Below, one piece after another: positions 1 to 11,775 of a stretch of DNA of 64,000 bases. Below the pieces are notes generated by a model. The model saw only the letters and a program-made list of their open reading frames with translations, did not search any database and had not been told where the DNA came from. Every line of letters starts with the position of its first letter. Positions within the stretch are counted from its first letter, which is position 1. The position numbers and the translations under genes were made by a program. Source of the DNA: Beta vulgaris subsp. vulgaris (lineage: Eukaryota > Streptophyta > Magnoliopsida > Caryophyllales > Amaranthaceae); NCBI RefSeq assembly GCF_026745355.1, contig NC_079209.1:45345556-45409555 (forward strand), in the 5' to 3' direction.

Positions 1-1150
1 ATGAAGTTATAAAGTTCCTATACATGATACTACAATCTTTCCTTCTTAAATCATAATACTAAATCACCTAGCACACAGGTATGTACGTACCTTGCGTAGA
101 AAAATTGATAGGCCACTATTTTACTCTAAAAGTTGTCTAGGGAATAATCTCCGCCTAACAACATACAAAACTAATTTACAGCAATAAATCTTCACTTAAA
201 AACGTGTCAAAACCTTTTCTAAGATTCTTTTGACACCAAAGATTAAATATTTCCAACCCTAAAATACGGTACTACTAAAATTGGCTTTTAAAACCTCAAA
301 AATCAAGATTTTAATATTCAAATCTCACCTTGAACCCAAAATATTAATTCTGCAATTTTTTTAGCTTAATAATATGAGACATATAATCTGAAATAATTAA
401 AGATACAATCTTGAAACAATAATTTTAACAAAATAATACTTAGAAATATTAAATCAATACCGAAAGTGCGAGTGAAATATGGTAGCAAAATTGCAAAAAT
501 TGTAGAGGCCATATTTGATAAAATAATAATTAGAATCGAGTGATTCTTGAGCCTCAGTTCAATAACTTTTCGAGATCTATAATTTCTCAAAAGGAAGTTT
601 TGACTAAAAATAAACGGAACTATAAGAAATATGGACAATCAGATTCGGGTGAGAGAAAAACAAGTGATAAACCGAGCAAAAGTCAAGTGAAGCAAAGGAG
701 GAAAAATCGAGTGAAGGGAGGGAAGAGGAAAACGAGAATTAGTGGGAAAAACAGCCAAATCTGAAAATATGAATCATGGGAGGTTTAATGAAGTATTTAT
801 AGGTTCCTTTTGTCTAATCTTAGTAGAATTAGGAGTACATAAGAATATGAGTCTTATTAGGAAAAAAATTACTCCTTTAGGCTTTTAAATGGGCTCAAAA
901 GGCTACAAATTGGGCTCGTCAACCAATAAGCTTAATTTAATAATTAAATATACTTTAAATACTACTCTTTAAATAATTAAAGTTCCACTTAATGAAACAT
1001 TTAATTATTTTAAGAAATAAAAACCATAAAACTCTTTTAACTCCTCAAAATAGTCAAACATTAAAATAATTCGACTCATAAAATATTAAAATTATTTATA
1101 AATATACTTTAAATATATTTATAACATTCATAAAATTACGGCGGATTATA
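1..1150 (-). repeat. 3' LTR of the Gypsy element, partial
   Basis: The first ~1.1 kb matches positions ~9079-10206 of the 5' LTR almost base for base with scattered substitutions and small indels, so it is the other LTR cut by the window edge. Its boundary is degraded: the canonical GGGGGATTACA end reads GGCGGATTATA here. A second, better preserved copy of the LTR end plus polypurine tract lies about 137 bp further on, ending near 1287. The divergence between the two LTRs suggests an old insertion. Confidence 0.85.
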
Positions 1151-1599
1151 GTCTACCGCTCCTAAAAGAAGTTTCGTCCCGAAACTTGGGCACGAAAACC
1201 AAAACTTTTAAGAAAACTCTCTTTCAAAACTTCAAAGTAGGCAAACACGACGATATTATAAAATTCTTAAAATTATGGGGGATTACAGTTTACCCCTCTG
1301 AAAAGAAGTTTCGTCCCGAAACTTGATAGGAAAAACTCATACATTTTCAAAAATTGAAACTCAACTTCCTTTTCAAAAGTAGTGTGCCACTTATGTGGAC
1401 ACTTTTGCTAACATAAAACACTTGTGTTACTTATGAACACGTTTTCTTATGCGGAGAATCTACTTTTTTTGCACTAACATTTGCAAATTGCCCAACATAG
1501 GCATACAAATGCATAAAAAATCTCATTAAAATAGACAAAAGCGTGAAATTTATCGCATTCTATCCCCCTTAAAGAAAACGAGTTACGCCCTCGTAACTC

Positions 1600-2649
1600 A
1601 CCTCAAGGAATAAGTTTGGATACTTCTTTTTCATCTCATCTTCAGTTTCCCACGTTGCCTCTTCAGACTCGTGGTTCGACCAAAGTACTTTCACGATGTG
1701 GATGTCCTTATTGCGTGTACTACACACTTTCCTGTCGAGAATCTTTACAGATCTTTCCTCACATGAATTCTGTCCCCAAGACTATATTTTCACTAAAATT
1801 ATTCCAACAAATGGGGCTTCTACACTTCCATCCATATAATACCTCAAAAGGTGCCATCTTAATGCACACATGATAACTTTTGTTATAAGAAAACTCAATC
1901 AGGTCTAATTGGTCATCTCAACTACCTTGAAAGTCAATAGCACATGCTCTCAACATATCCTCCATAGTCTGGTTAGTCCTCTTAGTCTGACCATCAGTCG
2001 CAGGGTGAAAGGTTGTACTCATTTTCAATGTTGTACCAAGATTTAATTGGATCTTTTTCCAAAATTTCGAAAGAAACCTAGAGTTACGATAAGAAATGAT
2101 ATCCTTTGGAACTCCATGTAGTCTCACCACATGCCTAATGTATGTCTTAGCGAGTTGCTTCTTTTTCCATGTCTCCTTAATGGGTATAAACACAACGGAT
2201 TTGGTCATTGTATCCATAATAACCGAAATAATGTCATTTCCACTCCTTGTTTTAGGTAAGGCAGTCATAAAGTCCATAGAAATAGAATCGCACTTCCATC
2301 CACGAACCTCTAAGGATTGAATCTTCCCCCATGGGTCTCTTATGATCTATCTTCACCTTCTGACAGGTTAGGCACTTAGACACATAACTCAGCTACCTCT
2401 CGCTTCATATTTGGCCACCAATAGATACCTTTAAGGTCTTTATACAACTTGTCACCCCCGGGGTGCACAGAATCTCTTAAGGTCATTACACTTTTGTGGT
2501 ATACACCACCTCCCTTTAAACTTTAGACTCCCATCCTCATGAATCTTAAAGTCAGCTTCCTTACCTTGCTTCATTTTCTCCTTGATCTTATCTAGGCACT
2601 CATCCCCAAGTTGACCCTCTTTGATCTCATCGAAAACTGACAAACCCAA
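1600..2649 (-). pseudogene. Gypsy integrase, catalytically dead
   Basis: Translation of 2277-1918 gives an rve integrase core (MDFMTALPKT at the start, HGVPKDII, HPATDGQTK near the end). Residues upstream (2649-2330) contain the linker and the zinc-binding region, broken by stops. Downstream, 1790-1610 still reads as the integrase C-terminal/chromodomain-like segment (HIVKVLWSNHESEEATWE), also with frame breaks. Of the expected DDE triad, the second Asp is Tyr (SYRNSRF) and the Glu is Lys (GQTKRTNQ). Integration activity from this copy is therefore not expected. Identity is secure; start and end are approximate. Confidence 0.85.
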
Positions 2650-2660
2650 AGATAGATCGC

Positions 2661-3345
2661 TCAGTCTTGCCTCACTCTCCCTAGGATTAAGAGTTCTAGG
2701 CTCAGCCTTTGCATATCTCGATATAACTCCTCAGGGACTATCCAGGCACTCAAACTATGACTCGATTTTCTACTCAAGGCATCAGCAACCATATTTTCTT
2801 TCCCTTCATGATACTGGATCTCTAGGTCATAATCCTCAATCAACTCCAGCCATCTTCTTTGCCTCATATTCTGGTCTTTTTTGGTGAAAATGTACTTCAA
2901 GCACTTATGGTATGTGGATATCTTGCAAGTCGCTCCATAGAGGTAATGTCTCCAAATTTTCAATGTAAACACTATGGCATCTAACTCTAGGTCATGGGTA
3001 GGGTAATTAGCCTCATAAGGTTTCAATTGACGCGACGCATATGCAATTACCTTCCCATTATGTTGTAGCACACATCCTATACCATTCTTCGTAGCATCAG
3101 TATATACCTCAATCCCTCATTCCTATCAGGCAAGGTCAAAACAAGTGCAAGGTTAAACGATCTTTCAAGATCTGGAAGGCTTCTTCACACTTTTCACTCC
3201 ACTCAAATTTTGACTCCTTTTTCATCAAGTTGGTCATAGGTCTCGCTATCTTTGAGAAATCTCTCACAAATCTCCTATAATATCTAGCTAGACCTAAGGA
3301 ACTTCTAATATCTGACACGCTCTTTGGAGTTGGCCACTCACTCAC
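2661..3345 (-). pseudogene. Gypsy RT connection and RNase H
   Basis: Two overlapping-frame pieces. 3345-3136 is the end of the RT thumb/connection (LGLARYYRRFVRDFSKIA). 3071-2661 is the RNase H-like domain ([20 protein letters not shown], then [15 protein letters not shown]). Both are characteristic of Ty3/Gypsy polyproteins. A stop and a frame change separate them near 3136-3071. The family normally reads through as one polyprotein with the RT at 3841-3338, so this is a pseudogene fragment rather than a separate gene. Confidence 0.88.
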
Positions 3346-3841
3346 AACTAGCAGGATCTACAGAGACTCCTTCCTTAGACACATAGTGACCCAAAAACGC
3401 TACCTTCTCCAAATGCAACTCACACTTATAGAACTTGGCATATAATTGATTTTTCCTCAATGTCTCCAAAATGATCCTCAAGTGCTTATCATGCTCAGCT
3501 TCATTCCTCGAATATATTAGTATGTCATCAATAAAAACCACCACAAACTTGTTTAAAAACTCATGAAAGATCCTATTCATTAAATCCATAAGTATAGCAG
3601 GAGCATTGGTTAACCCAAATGGCATTACAGTGAACTCATAGTGACCATAACGCGTTCTAAAGATTGTCTTAGGTACATCCTTATTAGCTACCCTCAATTG
3701 ATGATAACCTGAACATAAGTCAATCTTTGAGAACAAACTCGCTCCATTCAACTGGTCGAATATGTATTCTATTCTAGGCAAAGGATATTTGTTTTTGATG
3801 GTTACATTATTCAACTCCCTATAAAAAATACATAGCCTCAT
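3338..3841 (-). pseudogene. Gypsy reverse transcriptase with N-terminal deletion
   Basis: The frame reads through the RT palm: [20 protein letters not shown], then the first catalytic Asp in [11 protein letters not shown], then MPFGLTNAP, then the FIDDILIYS catalytic box and LYAKFYKCE. The catalytic Asp residues are present. The N-terminal fingers segment that should link the PR-RT linker ([10 protein letters not shown] at ~3850) to this frame is missing, with a frame change at the junction. This indicates a deletion of a few tens of codons. Together with the dead integrase it marks an old, immobile copy. Confidence 0.9.
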
Positions 3842-4520
3842 GCAATTGCATTTTCAGCTCACTCATCTCAGGAGGTGCCATTCTATAGGGTGCCTTAGAT
3901 ATAGCTGTAGTTCCAGGAACTAAGTTTATGGTGAATTCAACAGCTTTAGCAGGTGGCATACCTGAAATCTCACTTGGAAACAAATCCATAAACTCGTTCA
4001 CAATTTGAACATCCTCAAGCTTTACTTCGACTTCCTTACTCACATCCTGCACACTACAGAAGAATAACTCACACCCCTTTCTCATCAACTTTCTTACTTG
4101 CATAGCAGAGATAACTCCAAACTTCTTAGGTTTCCCAAAGCGTCTATAGGAGGTCAATTTTTCCAAAGGGTTTCTTAACACTACCTTTTGAATCTCATAG
4201 TCGATATTGGCCTTGTAAAGACCTAACCAATTCATCCCAAGAATCACATCTAGGTCTCCCAAATTAAATTCTATTAAGTCAGATGGAAAAACACAGTCTC
4301 CTATCTTTAAAGGCAAATTTCTAAATAACTTGGCACACCTTATGATTTCTCCAATAGGTATACTAATAGACAAGTCAATTTCTTCATAATCCACTTACCC
4401 CAGACTCTTTAAGACAGGTGATGATATAAAAGAATAAGTTTCTCCCGAATCAAATAATGCTTTAATAAGGACTGAGTTAATAGAAAAATTACCATAAACT
4501 ACGTCACCAGATTTCTCAGC
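3842..4520 (-). pseudogene. Gypsy aspartic protease and PR-RT linker
   Basis: Minus-strand translation at about 4490-4430 shows a retropepsin active-site motif, LFDSGETYSFIS, where most Gypsy copies have D-S/T-G-A-T. The downstream frame (4394-3819) contains the second conserved segment VILGMNWLG, the LFPSEISGMPP linker and FTINLVPGT, all typical of the region between protease and RT. An in-frame stop separates the active-site segment from the rest. The Glu in place of Ala/Thr next to the catalytic Ser-Gly is unusual and may be a decay change. Confidence 0.82.
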
Positions 4521-4599
4521 TTCCTTTCGACTCATCACGAACATCTTGCTCGCAGGCTTACTTTGGCTGGATTTCTCACTTGTAGGCTTGCTATAGTTC

Positions 4600-5640
4600 C
4601 CCTAGTTGTTCTGTTGACCTATAAGCTTAGGACCATGGTTTCTAGATGGTTGAACCCTGATCTGACCTAATACCATTCCCTTGACCTTTCTGCTCTTTAC
4701 CATGCTTAGAGTAGCACTTGTACTCCCTATGACCCTTTTTCTGGCAGTAGTTGGAAATCACTAGGTCTCCCTTACAGTTCTCCCAGGATGATTTTTGTTA
4801 CAGCTCTTGCAGTGATGAACTCTCTCAGGTTTACCCTTATTGCGGTTATCTTGGTTGTTTCTCCCTTGAAAATTCCCATTATCATTCCAGTTTCTCTTGA
4901 AATTCCCTTGGTTTCCCCCAGCATTAAAATCTTTCCTCTTCTCATCTACTACTGCATTTTTCTTATCTCTTCTTGATTGTAGTCCATAAATATGGGATGC
5001 TCTCCCATACACTATATCTAGGGATGTAAAGGTCTCACCTTCTAATCCCAACTGTATCTCATCAGTTAAATTTTGCTCAAACCTTTGAGCCTTAAGTTCC
5101 TCAGTGGCTACAACCTCAGGTACAAATCTGGACAAGGCTATGAATTTCTTATAGTACTCAGAGATGGTCATACTACCCATCCTAAGGTTAATGAATTCTT
5201 GGGCCTTTTGCTTTCTCATAAAAGCATAGTAAAATTTCCCTCTCAAGGCAATAACAAAGGCATCCCAATTGAATCCTTCCACTGCACTTAATCTAGCTCC
5301 ACTATCTCTCCACCATAAATCAACTTCATCTTTCAGATACAATATAACTTGACCTAATTTCATACCTTCACGATAGTTCACAGCCTCGAAAATCTTTTCA
5401 AATGCCCTAATCCAGCTCTCTAAGAGGGTAGAGTCAGCTTAGCCCTTAAGGTACGATGGTTTAATCTTAGCTAGTCTCTCAAACATGTCCCTAGCAGGAT
5501 CGGGAAGCTCAGCTCATTCGTGAGTCAATTTCTCGGCCAACAGGCGAATAGCAGAAGCTAACACATTATTGTTGTTTGACACTCTACTTCGCGACTGAAA
5601 TTTAACGTAACTCTACTTTGGTTTTGATTCACAACTTACT
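4600..5640 (-). pseudogene. Gypsy gag (capsid plus zinc knuckle)
   Basis: The longest piece (5381-4761) carries the retrotrans_gag capsid signature (YLKDEVDLWW, then GKFYYAFMRKQKAQEFINL, then EYYKKFIALSRFVPE). An Asn/Gly/Arg-rich linker and a partial CCHC knuckle (CKSCNKNHPG) follow. Upstream, 5620-5382 continues the capsid N-terminus (ARDMFERLAKIKPSYLKG, then ESWIRAFEKIFEAV) with at least two stops. The product would package element RNA. This copy cannot make full-length Gag. Confidence 0.85.
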
Positions 5641-6580
5641 TGTCATTCTCTACGAAGACAACATTTGATTTGACCATAAAGATCGCTTCAACAAAGAATT
5701 TCTCAAATAGCTCCAGGTACAACATGAAATGTTCTCTAGCAATCACATAATCATCCATGAGAAAATATTCCCATCAAAACATACACGTGGAAACTACAAA
5801 AATTTAATCACATAAGGATCAAATGAAACCAATCACAATAAAAAAAAATTCCCCTTTTCGCGTACTAAAATATGTTCTCGCTCAACTCAAATAACTAAAT
5901 AATATCCTTCAATCCTCAAACGATAATAAGAATATTTTCCAATCAAAAATACCAACTTATTTCTTAACAATAATAAAAAGTTGCAATTAACATCATAGAC
6001 ACAAAAATGTAACACTTAGCAGGGAAGAAAGATATAAACAGTTAGCAGGGAAGAAAGATAATCATGAATAGTTAGCAGGAAAGAAAAAACAATAACATGT
6101 TGAACTACCTATTCAATGCAGGCCTATAATATTTTTATCTTATATGCCCTTCCTATACTACCCATTCTCACAATGCAACAATTAAAACTTTGAAGGCATA
6201 AAAAAATAATGCAGGCATCCTTATAAAATAATACTAATTAAATGTCGAACTAAAAAAAAAAATTCGACTAAATAAAAAAAATTTGGACTTCTAAAATTCG
6301 AAAGAGGAAAACAATATGATTTTTTTTTTCTTTTAAAAAAATTTCGAAATCCTAAAATTTTCGAATTATCAAAAAAATTCGAAGAAAAAAATTTCGAGAA
6401 AATAAAATTTCCGGACAATGATAAAGAAATCGGACCCTAAAAAAAAAATTTGGTCCTCTGGAATATACATATAATAATATATTCCTACAAGTTTTTCAAA
6501 ACGAATAAGTAGGAGAAATTCTAAAGTTTATTCAAATAACTAGTAAGTTAGTTAGGTGCCTAAAAGTTTTGATAACCTAA
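5641..6580 (-). other. Gypsy 5' untranslated leader
   Basis: AT-rich leader between gag and the primer-binding site. No coding signal is visible. It contains a short direct repeat of a CAGTTAGCAGGGAAGAAAGATA-like unit around 6015-6090 (three tandem variants) and A/T homopolymer runs around 6240-6450. Confidence 0.6.
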
Positions 6581-6594
6581 AGCTCTGATAGCAC
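6581..6594 (-). promoter_or_regulatory. Primer-binding site of the Gypsy element
   Basis: Immediately inside the 5' LTR the element strand reads GTGCTATCAGAGCT. The TATCAGAGC core matches the usual plant initiator-Met-tRNA PBS, with the leading TGG changed. It sits 2 nt from the LTR end, as expected for a minus-strand element. Confidence 0.7.
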
Positions 6595-6596
6595 TT

Positions 6597-9500
6597 TGTA
6601 ACACCCTGATAATTCTATGTTTCCAGAAATACCTTCTTAATATAAAACTTAGAGAATTACCCAAGTACTATCGCCCGTGTGATAAGATACCGGCTTATTC
6701 AAAAATTTTAAACAGAAAACATCTAATTAAACTCCATACTTTATTATCATAAATAAATAAGTACTTTAAAAATCAAACACTCTATATATGTCTACTCAAA
6801 ACACTTATTATAACACGTTCCTACTAATGCAAAAAATATGATATACTAGATTACACAAGCTCTCCATTCCCAGATTCCCAATGATGCAACATCTACGAAC
6901 CTGTAAATGTCAATGCTCTAAAGAATCTGCTCACCAAAATAGGTTCATCATAGGATCAATAAGGCAAAGCCATGATCAACAATCACAAACAAAGCACGTA
7001 ATCAACAAACCTGGGTACTACATAGTATTACATAAATATTCCTAACATGATACTAATAAATAACATGCATGGATAAATAATAATATAACAATATAACATT
7101 CTGCAGACAACTTCTGCTAAACTAAACTGTAAACATCTTTTTATTACTTTAATGGAATAGTTATTATTGGACTTGAGTTGTCTTATCTAGCTTGCCTTCA
7201 CGTAGCACTACAAAAATAAATCAATTTAGCAACAGTAAAAAATTGTTGGTATTCATGAGAAATTTGTTGCTAACTTGCGTTAGCAACAAATTGGAAACAA
7301 AAAATAGTTGTTGCTAAAAGGCTTGTTTCCATATGATTTTAGCAACAAAATCTGAAACATTTTCGTTGCCACATAGCATCCATTGAAATATTGTTGCCAT
7401 GTTGGTTTCTATATTTGGCGAATTTGTTGGCAACTCTAGTAACGAGTTATAAATGATTGTTGCGACTTATCGCAACAAATTATTAATGTTTTGTTGCTAG
7501 ACATTAGTAACAAATTATTGATATTGGTTGCTAAAAATAGAAAGAAACTTTTGATTGTTCTAGAGTTACACTTTAACTAATGCACTCTTCATACAACGTG
7601 GGTTAATCTTATATTTTTTGTTTATTGTTTGATAATTTGATAAATACATTTATGCAAATCAATAAAGAGAAGGAGAGTCAGTCCACTTACAGTTCTGAAT
7701 GATATTTGCATACTGATACTAATGGAAATTGATAATAGTGTATGAAATTTCTTGATATATAAAGTGGTAGTTTGGTTAATCTTTCTTCGATGTGGGACAC
7801 ATTTTTGGGAAAAACTGATGTTATTTCAACAACAAATAATACAATATATTGTTTCCAACGATAACAAATCAAATATCTATTTCCATATTTGTTTCTAAAT
7901 AGCAACATAATGAAAATATGATGTCATCTATCAACGAATCATAAAATTAATTGTTTCTAATGCGATCAACGAATGAAATATTGGTTTTGGTAATTTGTTG
8001 CTAAATTGCAACAAATTGGAAATATGATGCCATCTAATAACAGTTAGTAAAATTAATTGTTCCTGATGTCAATAGAGCCACAATTGGTTGTCGTAATTTG
8101 TTGCTAAATGACAACAAATCGCAAATATGATGCCATCTAACAACAAATACTAAAATTAATTGTTTCTAACGACAACAAACCAAATATTTGTTGTCGTAGT
8201 TTGTTATTATATAACAACAAATTGAAAATACGATGCTATCTAGCAACAAATAGTAAAACAACTAGTTTCCAATAGCAACAAATCAAAAATATGTTGCTTT
8301 TATTTGTTGAAAAATTAGAGTAAAAAACGTCACTTTATAATAGGTAACAAAAAATAATATATGTTGCTATCTATCAACAATTCAAATTTTTGTTGCCATA
8401 ATTTGTTCCTATAGGAAGACGAAATACGGGTGCGACTCCGTATTCCAGAATGACCTGCGATATCGAGGAACCTCTGAAAATAATAGGGATTGTGATCAAT
8501 CCATCTCCCAGGAAAAGCCATGGGCTACCACCATGTACTCTAACTGCTAATGTCAAACTCTAGACGTGCACTAGTCTAAAGTCTATGACTATCCTCGTTA
8601 CACTTTACGTAATTTACATTTTATTACTTGTTATGATACACACCCACAAGTAACACAGGAATATTAAATCAAACATTTACAACTGAACTTCTCTTTTATC
8701 TTAGGATTTAATAAGTGATCACACAACTTACAATCCAAGATTGTTTCTTTTAATCTCAATCTTTCTTATTTTTTTGAACCTAGCCAACAATCAATCTTAC
8801 CTTTTTTAAGGCATACTTGTCAACTTACCAGATAAGGCCCACAATTCTTATAAAGTAGTGAAAATAATACTTGTAAGGGAACACATGAATAAACATGATT
8901 CAATCTCAATAATATATTAATTTCCCCATGTGAATTAATAAATAAAGTTTCCATCCACATGCTTGCATCAATACTTTCATATAAACATAACAATCTTTAA
9001 CTCATAATAATCTCATAATTAACATGCTTGCATACAGGCATAAAACTTGTAAAATCCAATCATACTAGAAATCACATATGAATTTATAAAGTTCCTATAC
9101 ATGATACTACAACCTTTTCTTCTTAAATCATGATACTAAATTACATAGCACACACGTATGTATGTATCTTGTGTAGACAAATTGATAGGCCACTTTTCTA
9201 CTTTAAAAGTTGCCAAGGGAATAATCTCCGCCTAACAAAATTAAAACATTGGTATATCAATATACCAATAAATTTAAAGTAATAAAACTTCACTTAAACC
9301 TTTTCTAAAATTCTTTTGACACCAAAAATTAAATATTTCAAACCCTAAAATATGGTACTACTAAAATAGGCTTTTAAAACCTCAAAGATCAAGACTTTAA
9401 TATTTAAATCTCACCTTGAACATAAAATATTAATTCAGAATTTTTTTTGCTTAATAATATGAGACATATAATCTGAAATAATTAAATATACAATCCTCAA

Positions 9501-10206
9501 ACAATAATTTAACAAAATAATACTTAGAAATATTAAATCAATACCGAAATCGCGAGGGACATATGGTAGCAAAATTGCAAAACTTGCGTAGGCCATAACT
9601 GATTGAATAATAATCAGAATCGAGTTATTCTTGAGTCTAAGTTCAATAACTTTTCGAGATCTATAATTTCTCAGAAGGAATTTGTGGCGAAAAATAAACA
9701 AAACTATGAGAAATCGAGACAATCAGATTTGGGATGAGAGAAAACAAGTGAGAAACCGAGCAAAAGTCGAGTGAGGGGAGGAAAGAGGAAAAAGAGAATT
9801 AGTGGAATAAGCCAAATCTGAAAATTTGAATCATGGGTAGTTTAATGAAGTATTTATAGGTTCCCTTTCCCTAATCCTAGTAGAATTAGGAGTTCATTAG
9901 AATAGGAGTCTTATTAGGAAAAGAATTAGTCCTTTGGGCTTTTAAATGGGATCAAAAGGCTACAAATTGGGATCCTCAACCCAGAAGCTTAATTTAATAA
10001 TTAAATATACTTTAAATACTACTCTTTAAATAATTAAAGTTCCACTTAATGAAACATTTATTTAATTTAAGAAATAAAAACCATAAAACTCTTTTAACTC
10101 CTCAAAATAGTCAAACATATAAATAATTCGACTCATAAATATTATAATCATTTATAAATATACTTTAAATATATTTATAAAATTCATAAAATTATGGGGG
10201 ATTACA
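6597..10206 (-). repeat. 5' LTR of the Gypsy element (with internal insertion)
   Basis: It begins TGTAACACC and ends GGGGGATTACA. The same start and end occur in the solo LTR at 29943-33603, with long stretches of matching internal sequence, for example the block around the CGACTCCGTATTCCAGAATG segment (8431-8450 and 30560-30579). Removing the insertion at 7206-8411 leaves an LTR of about 2.4 kb. Several minus-strand ORFs inside it are not coding signals. Confidence 0.88.
7206..8411 (+). mobile_element. 1.2-kb insertion with CACTA-like left end and ~103-bp tandem repeats
   Basis: Alignment to the uninterrupted solo LTR near 30520-30550 shows extra sequence from about 7206 to 8411. It starts CACTACAAAAA, the classic plant CACTA terminus, and the flanks share TAG (7203-7205 and 8412-8414). 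The right end (TTGTTCCTA) is not an inverted copy of the left, so the CACTA assignment is uncertain. Most of its 3' half (about 7870-8320) is four to five degenerate copies of a ~103-bp unit. Each copy has AGCAACAAAT, AAATATGATGCCATCTA and TAAAATTAATTGTTTC motifs. No coding capacity is visible. Confidence 0.65.
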
Positions 10207-11775
10207 TTTGTAGTTTCCAGATCCATCGATATTCCCATTTGGGTTGGTGAGGAGGTAGTTGATGGGCTAACCAAGTTGCTTATTTGATTGCCAATTCTCC
10301 TAATGATGAAGGTCCCCAAATCGGCTCCGGGAATGGGATGCTTTGGCAAACGAATTCCTTTTATGATCTTGAGGATATGTTCGGTAAAAAGGTTGGAAAG
10401 TTTTTTAAGGTCCCAATGTCTGGTGGGAAGGATGAAATGGCTTAGACACAGAGAAATGTTGACTTGATCCAGTGAGAGGAGAAGCATGTTGAGGAGACTG
10501 TCACTAGAGCCCCAATTGTGCAACCAGAATAGGATATGTGTACCATCTCCAATCTTCCATCGGATACCTTTGCGTAGGGAGGGTCGTTGTTTGAGGATGT
10601 TTCTCCAAATAGGACAATTATGAGGTTTAGGTGAGTAATTGAAGAAGGACTCATCGTGCAAATTTTTGCTTTTATTAGTTGAACCCATATATTGGTTGGG
10701 CCGGTAAGATTTTTTCATCCTAATTTTGCGATGTAAGCTTTGTTTAAAGGCAAGATTTTGCGTAGACCGAGGCCCTCATATGCTTTGGGGGTGCAAATTA
10801 TATCCCAAGCAATTACTGGAATACTATTTTTATCTTTGTTTTGACGCCAAAAGTAAGTCCGGTGCATGGAGTCTATGGATTTATCCAAGTCGGAAGGAAG
10901 AAGAGTTAAGGCGCACGTATAGGACGGTAGTGATTCGAGACTCGATTGTATTAGGGTGAGACGACCAGCTTTAGATAGGAAGCCCGACTCCTAAAGGTTG
11001 ACCCGTTGTTTTGTTTTGGCAAGAATGGTGTGCCGATCTACTTTAATGGGGTGGAAGGAGCTAAAAAAGCACCCCCCAGGTAACGACCAAGGGAGGAGGA
11101 GGGGAGCATATTGAAGTGGCTTGCCAGCTATAATTTCTGTAGTGGTTGGACATATTTGGAGAAAATGATGGAGGACTTGTGAAAGTTAACAAGTTGGCCG
11201 GAAAGATTGCAGAATTCCTTAAGTGAATTTTTAAAATTTTGACAGGTTGTGGCAGATGCTTTGCAAAAAACAAGGCTATCGTCGGCAAATATGAGACAGG
11301 GACTGGTGGTAGTACATGGATGGATCTTGAAGCCGATCCCCGATTCCCGTATGTGGGATTGAATTGTCAATTTACGGATTAGAACTTCCATGCAAAGGTT
11401 GAACAAGTACGGGGAGAGTGGGTCACCTTGCCACAGCCCCCGAGATGGTCGGAACCATTGTGTGATTTGACCATATACTTTTATGGAATAAGAGACATTA
11501 GGATCGCATTCTTTGATCCAGAGGATCCAGGTGGGAGGGAAACCAAAAGCGAAGTGTTTCCCAAAGGAAGTCTCATTCAATTCTATTATAGACCTTTTCC
11601 ATATCGAGTTTTAAGGCACACCAACCTGTTCGATTTTTGGACTTTTGGAAAGTGTCTAGGGCTTCCTAGGCGATGAGAAGATTGTCATGAATTGAGCGGT
11701 CCTTAGTGTATGCATTTTGGAAGGGGATTATTTCACGCTGTAGAATGGGTCGTGAACGAGTTACCGTTAATATAC
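10207..11775 (-). pseudogene. LINE (L1-type) reverse transcriptase remnant
   Basis: Minus-strand translation from about 11770 down shows the non-LTR RT domain: ALKLDMEKVYNRIEW near 11600, GLWQGDPLSPYLFNL, then the FADD catalytic box in CLIFADDSLVFCKA. Past a frame change, the C-terminal endonuclease-like and zf-RVT regions follow (WKIGDGTHILFWLHNWG at about 10560-10510). Stops and frameshifts occur at ~11690, ~11100 and ~10660. The 3' end is cut at 10206 by the Gypsy LTR, so the rest of this LINE should lie left of the window. The N-terminal endonuclease is absent. Confidence 0.88.

Larger units (their letters stand above)
1..10206 (-). mobile_element. Ty3/Gypsy chromovirus (Tekay/Del-like), decayed, left end outside window
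   Basis: An LTR retrotransposon on the minus strand. Reading from high to low coordinates, it runs 5' LTR (6597-10206), primer-binding site, gag, protease, reverse transcriptase, RNase H, integrase with chromodomain-like tail, and the start of the 3' LTR (1-1150). The order PR-RT-RH-INT is that of Ty3/Gypsy. LTR ends of the TGTAACACC type and the integrase tail suggest the Tekay/Del chromovirus lineage. Every coding segment contains stops, frameshifts or deletions, so the copy is non-autonomous. It interrupts a LINE whose remnant begins directly at 10207. The matching TSD would lie left of the window and could not be checked. Confidence 0.9.

Noticed and set aside
1616..1873. Plus-strand ORF of 85 codons
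   Set aside because: Antisense shadow of the Gypsy integrase tail on the minus strand.
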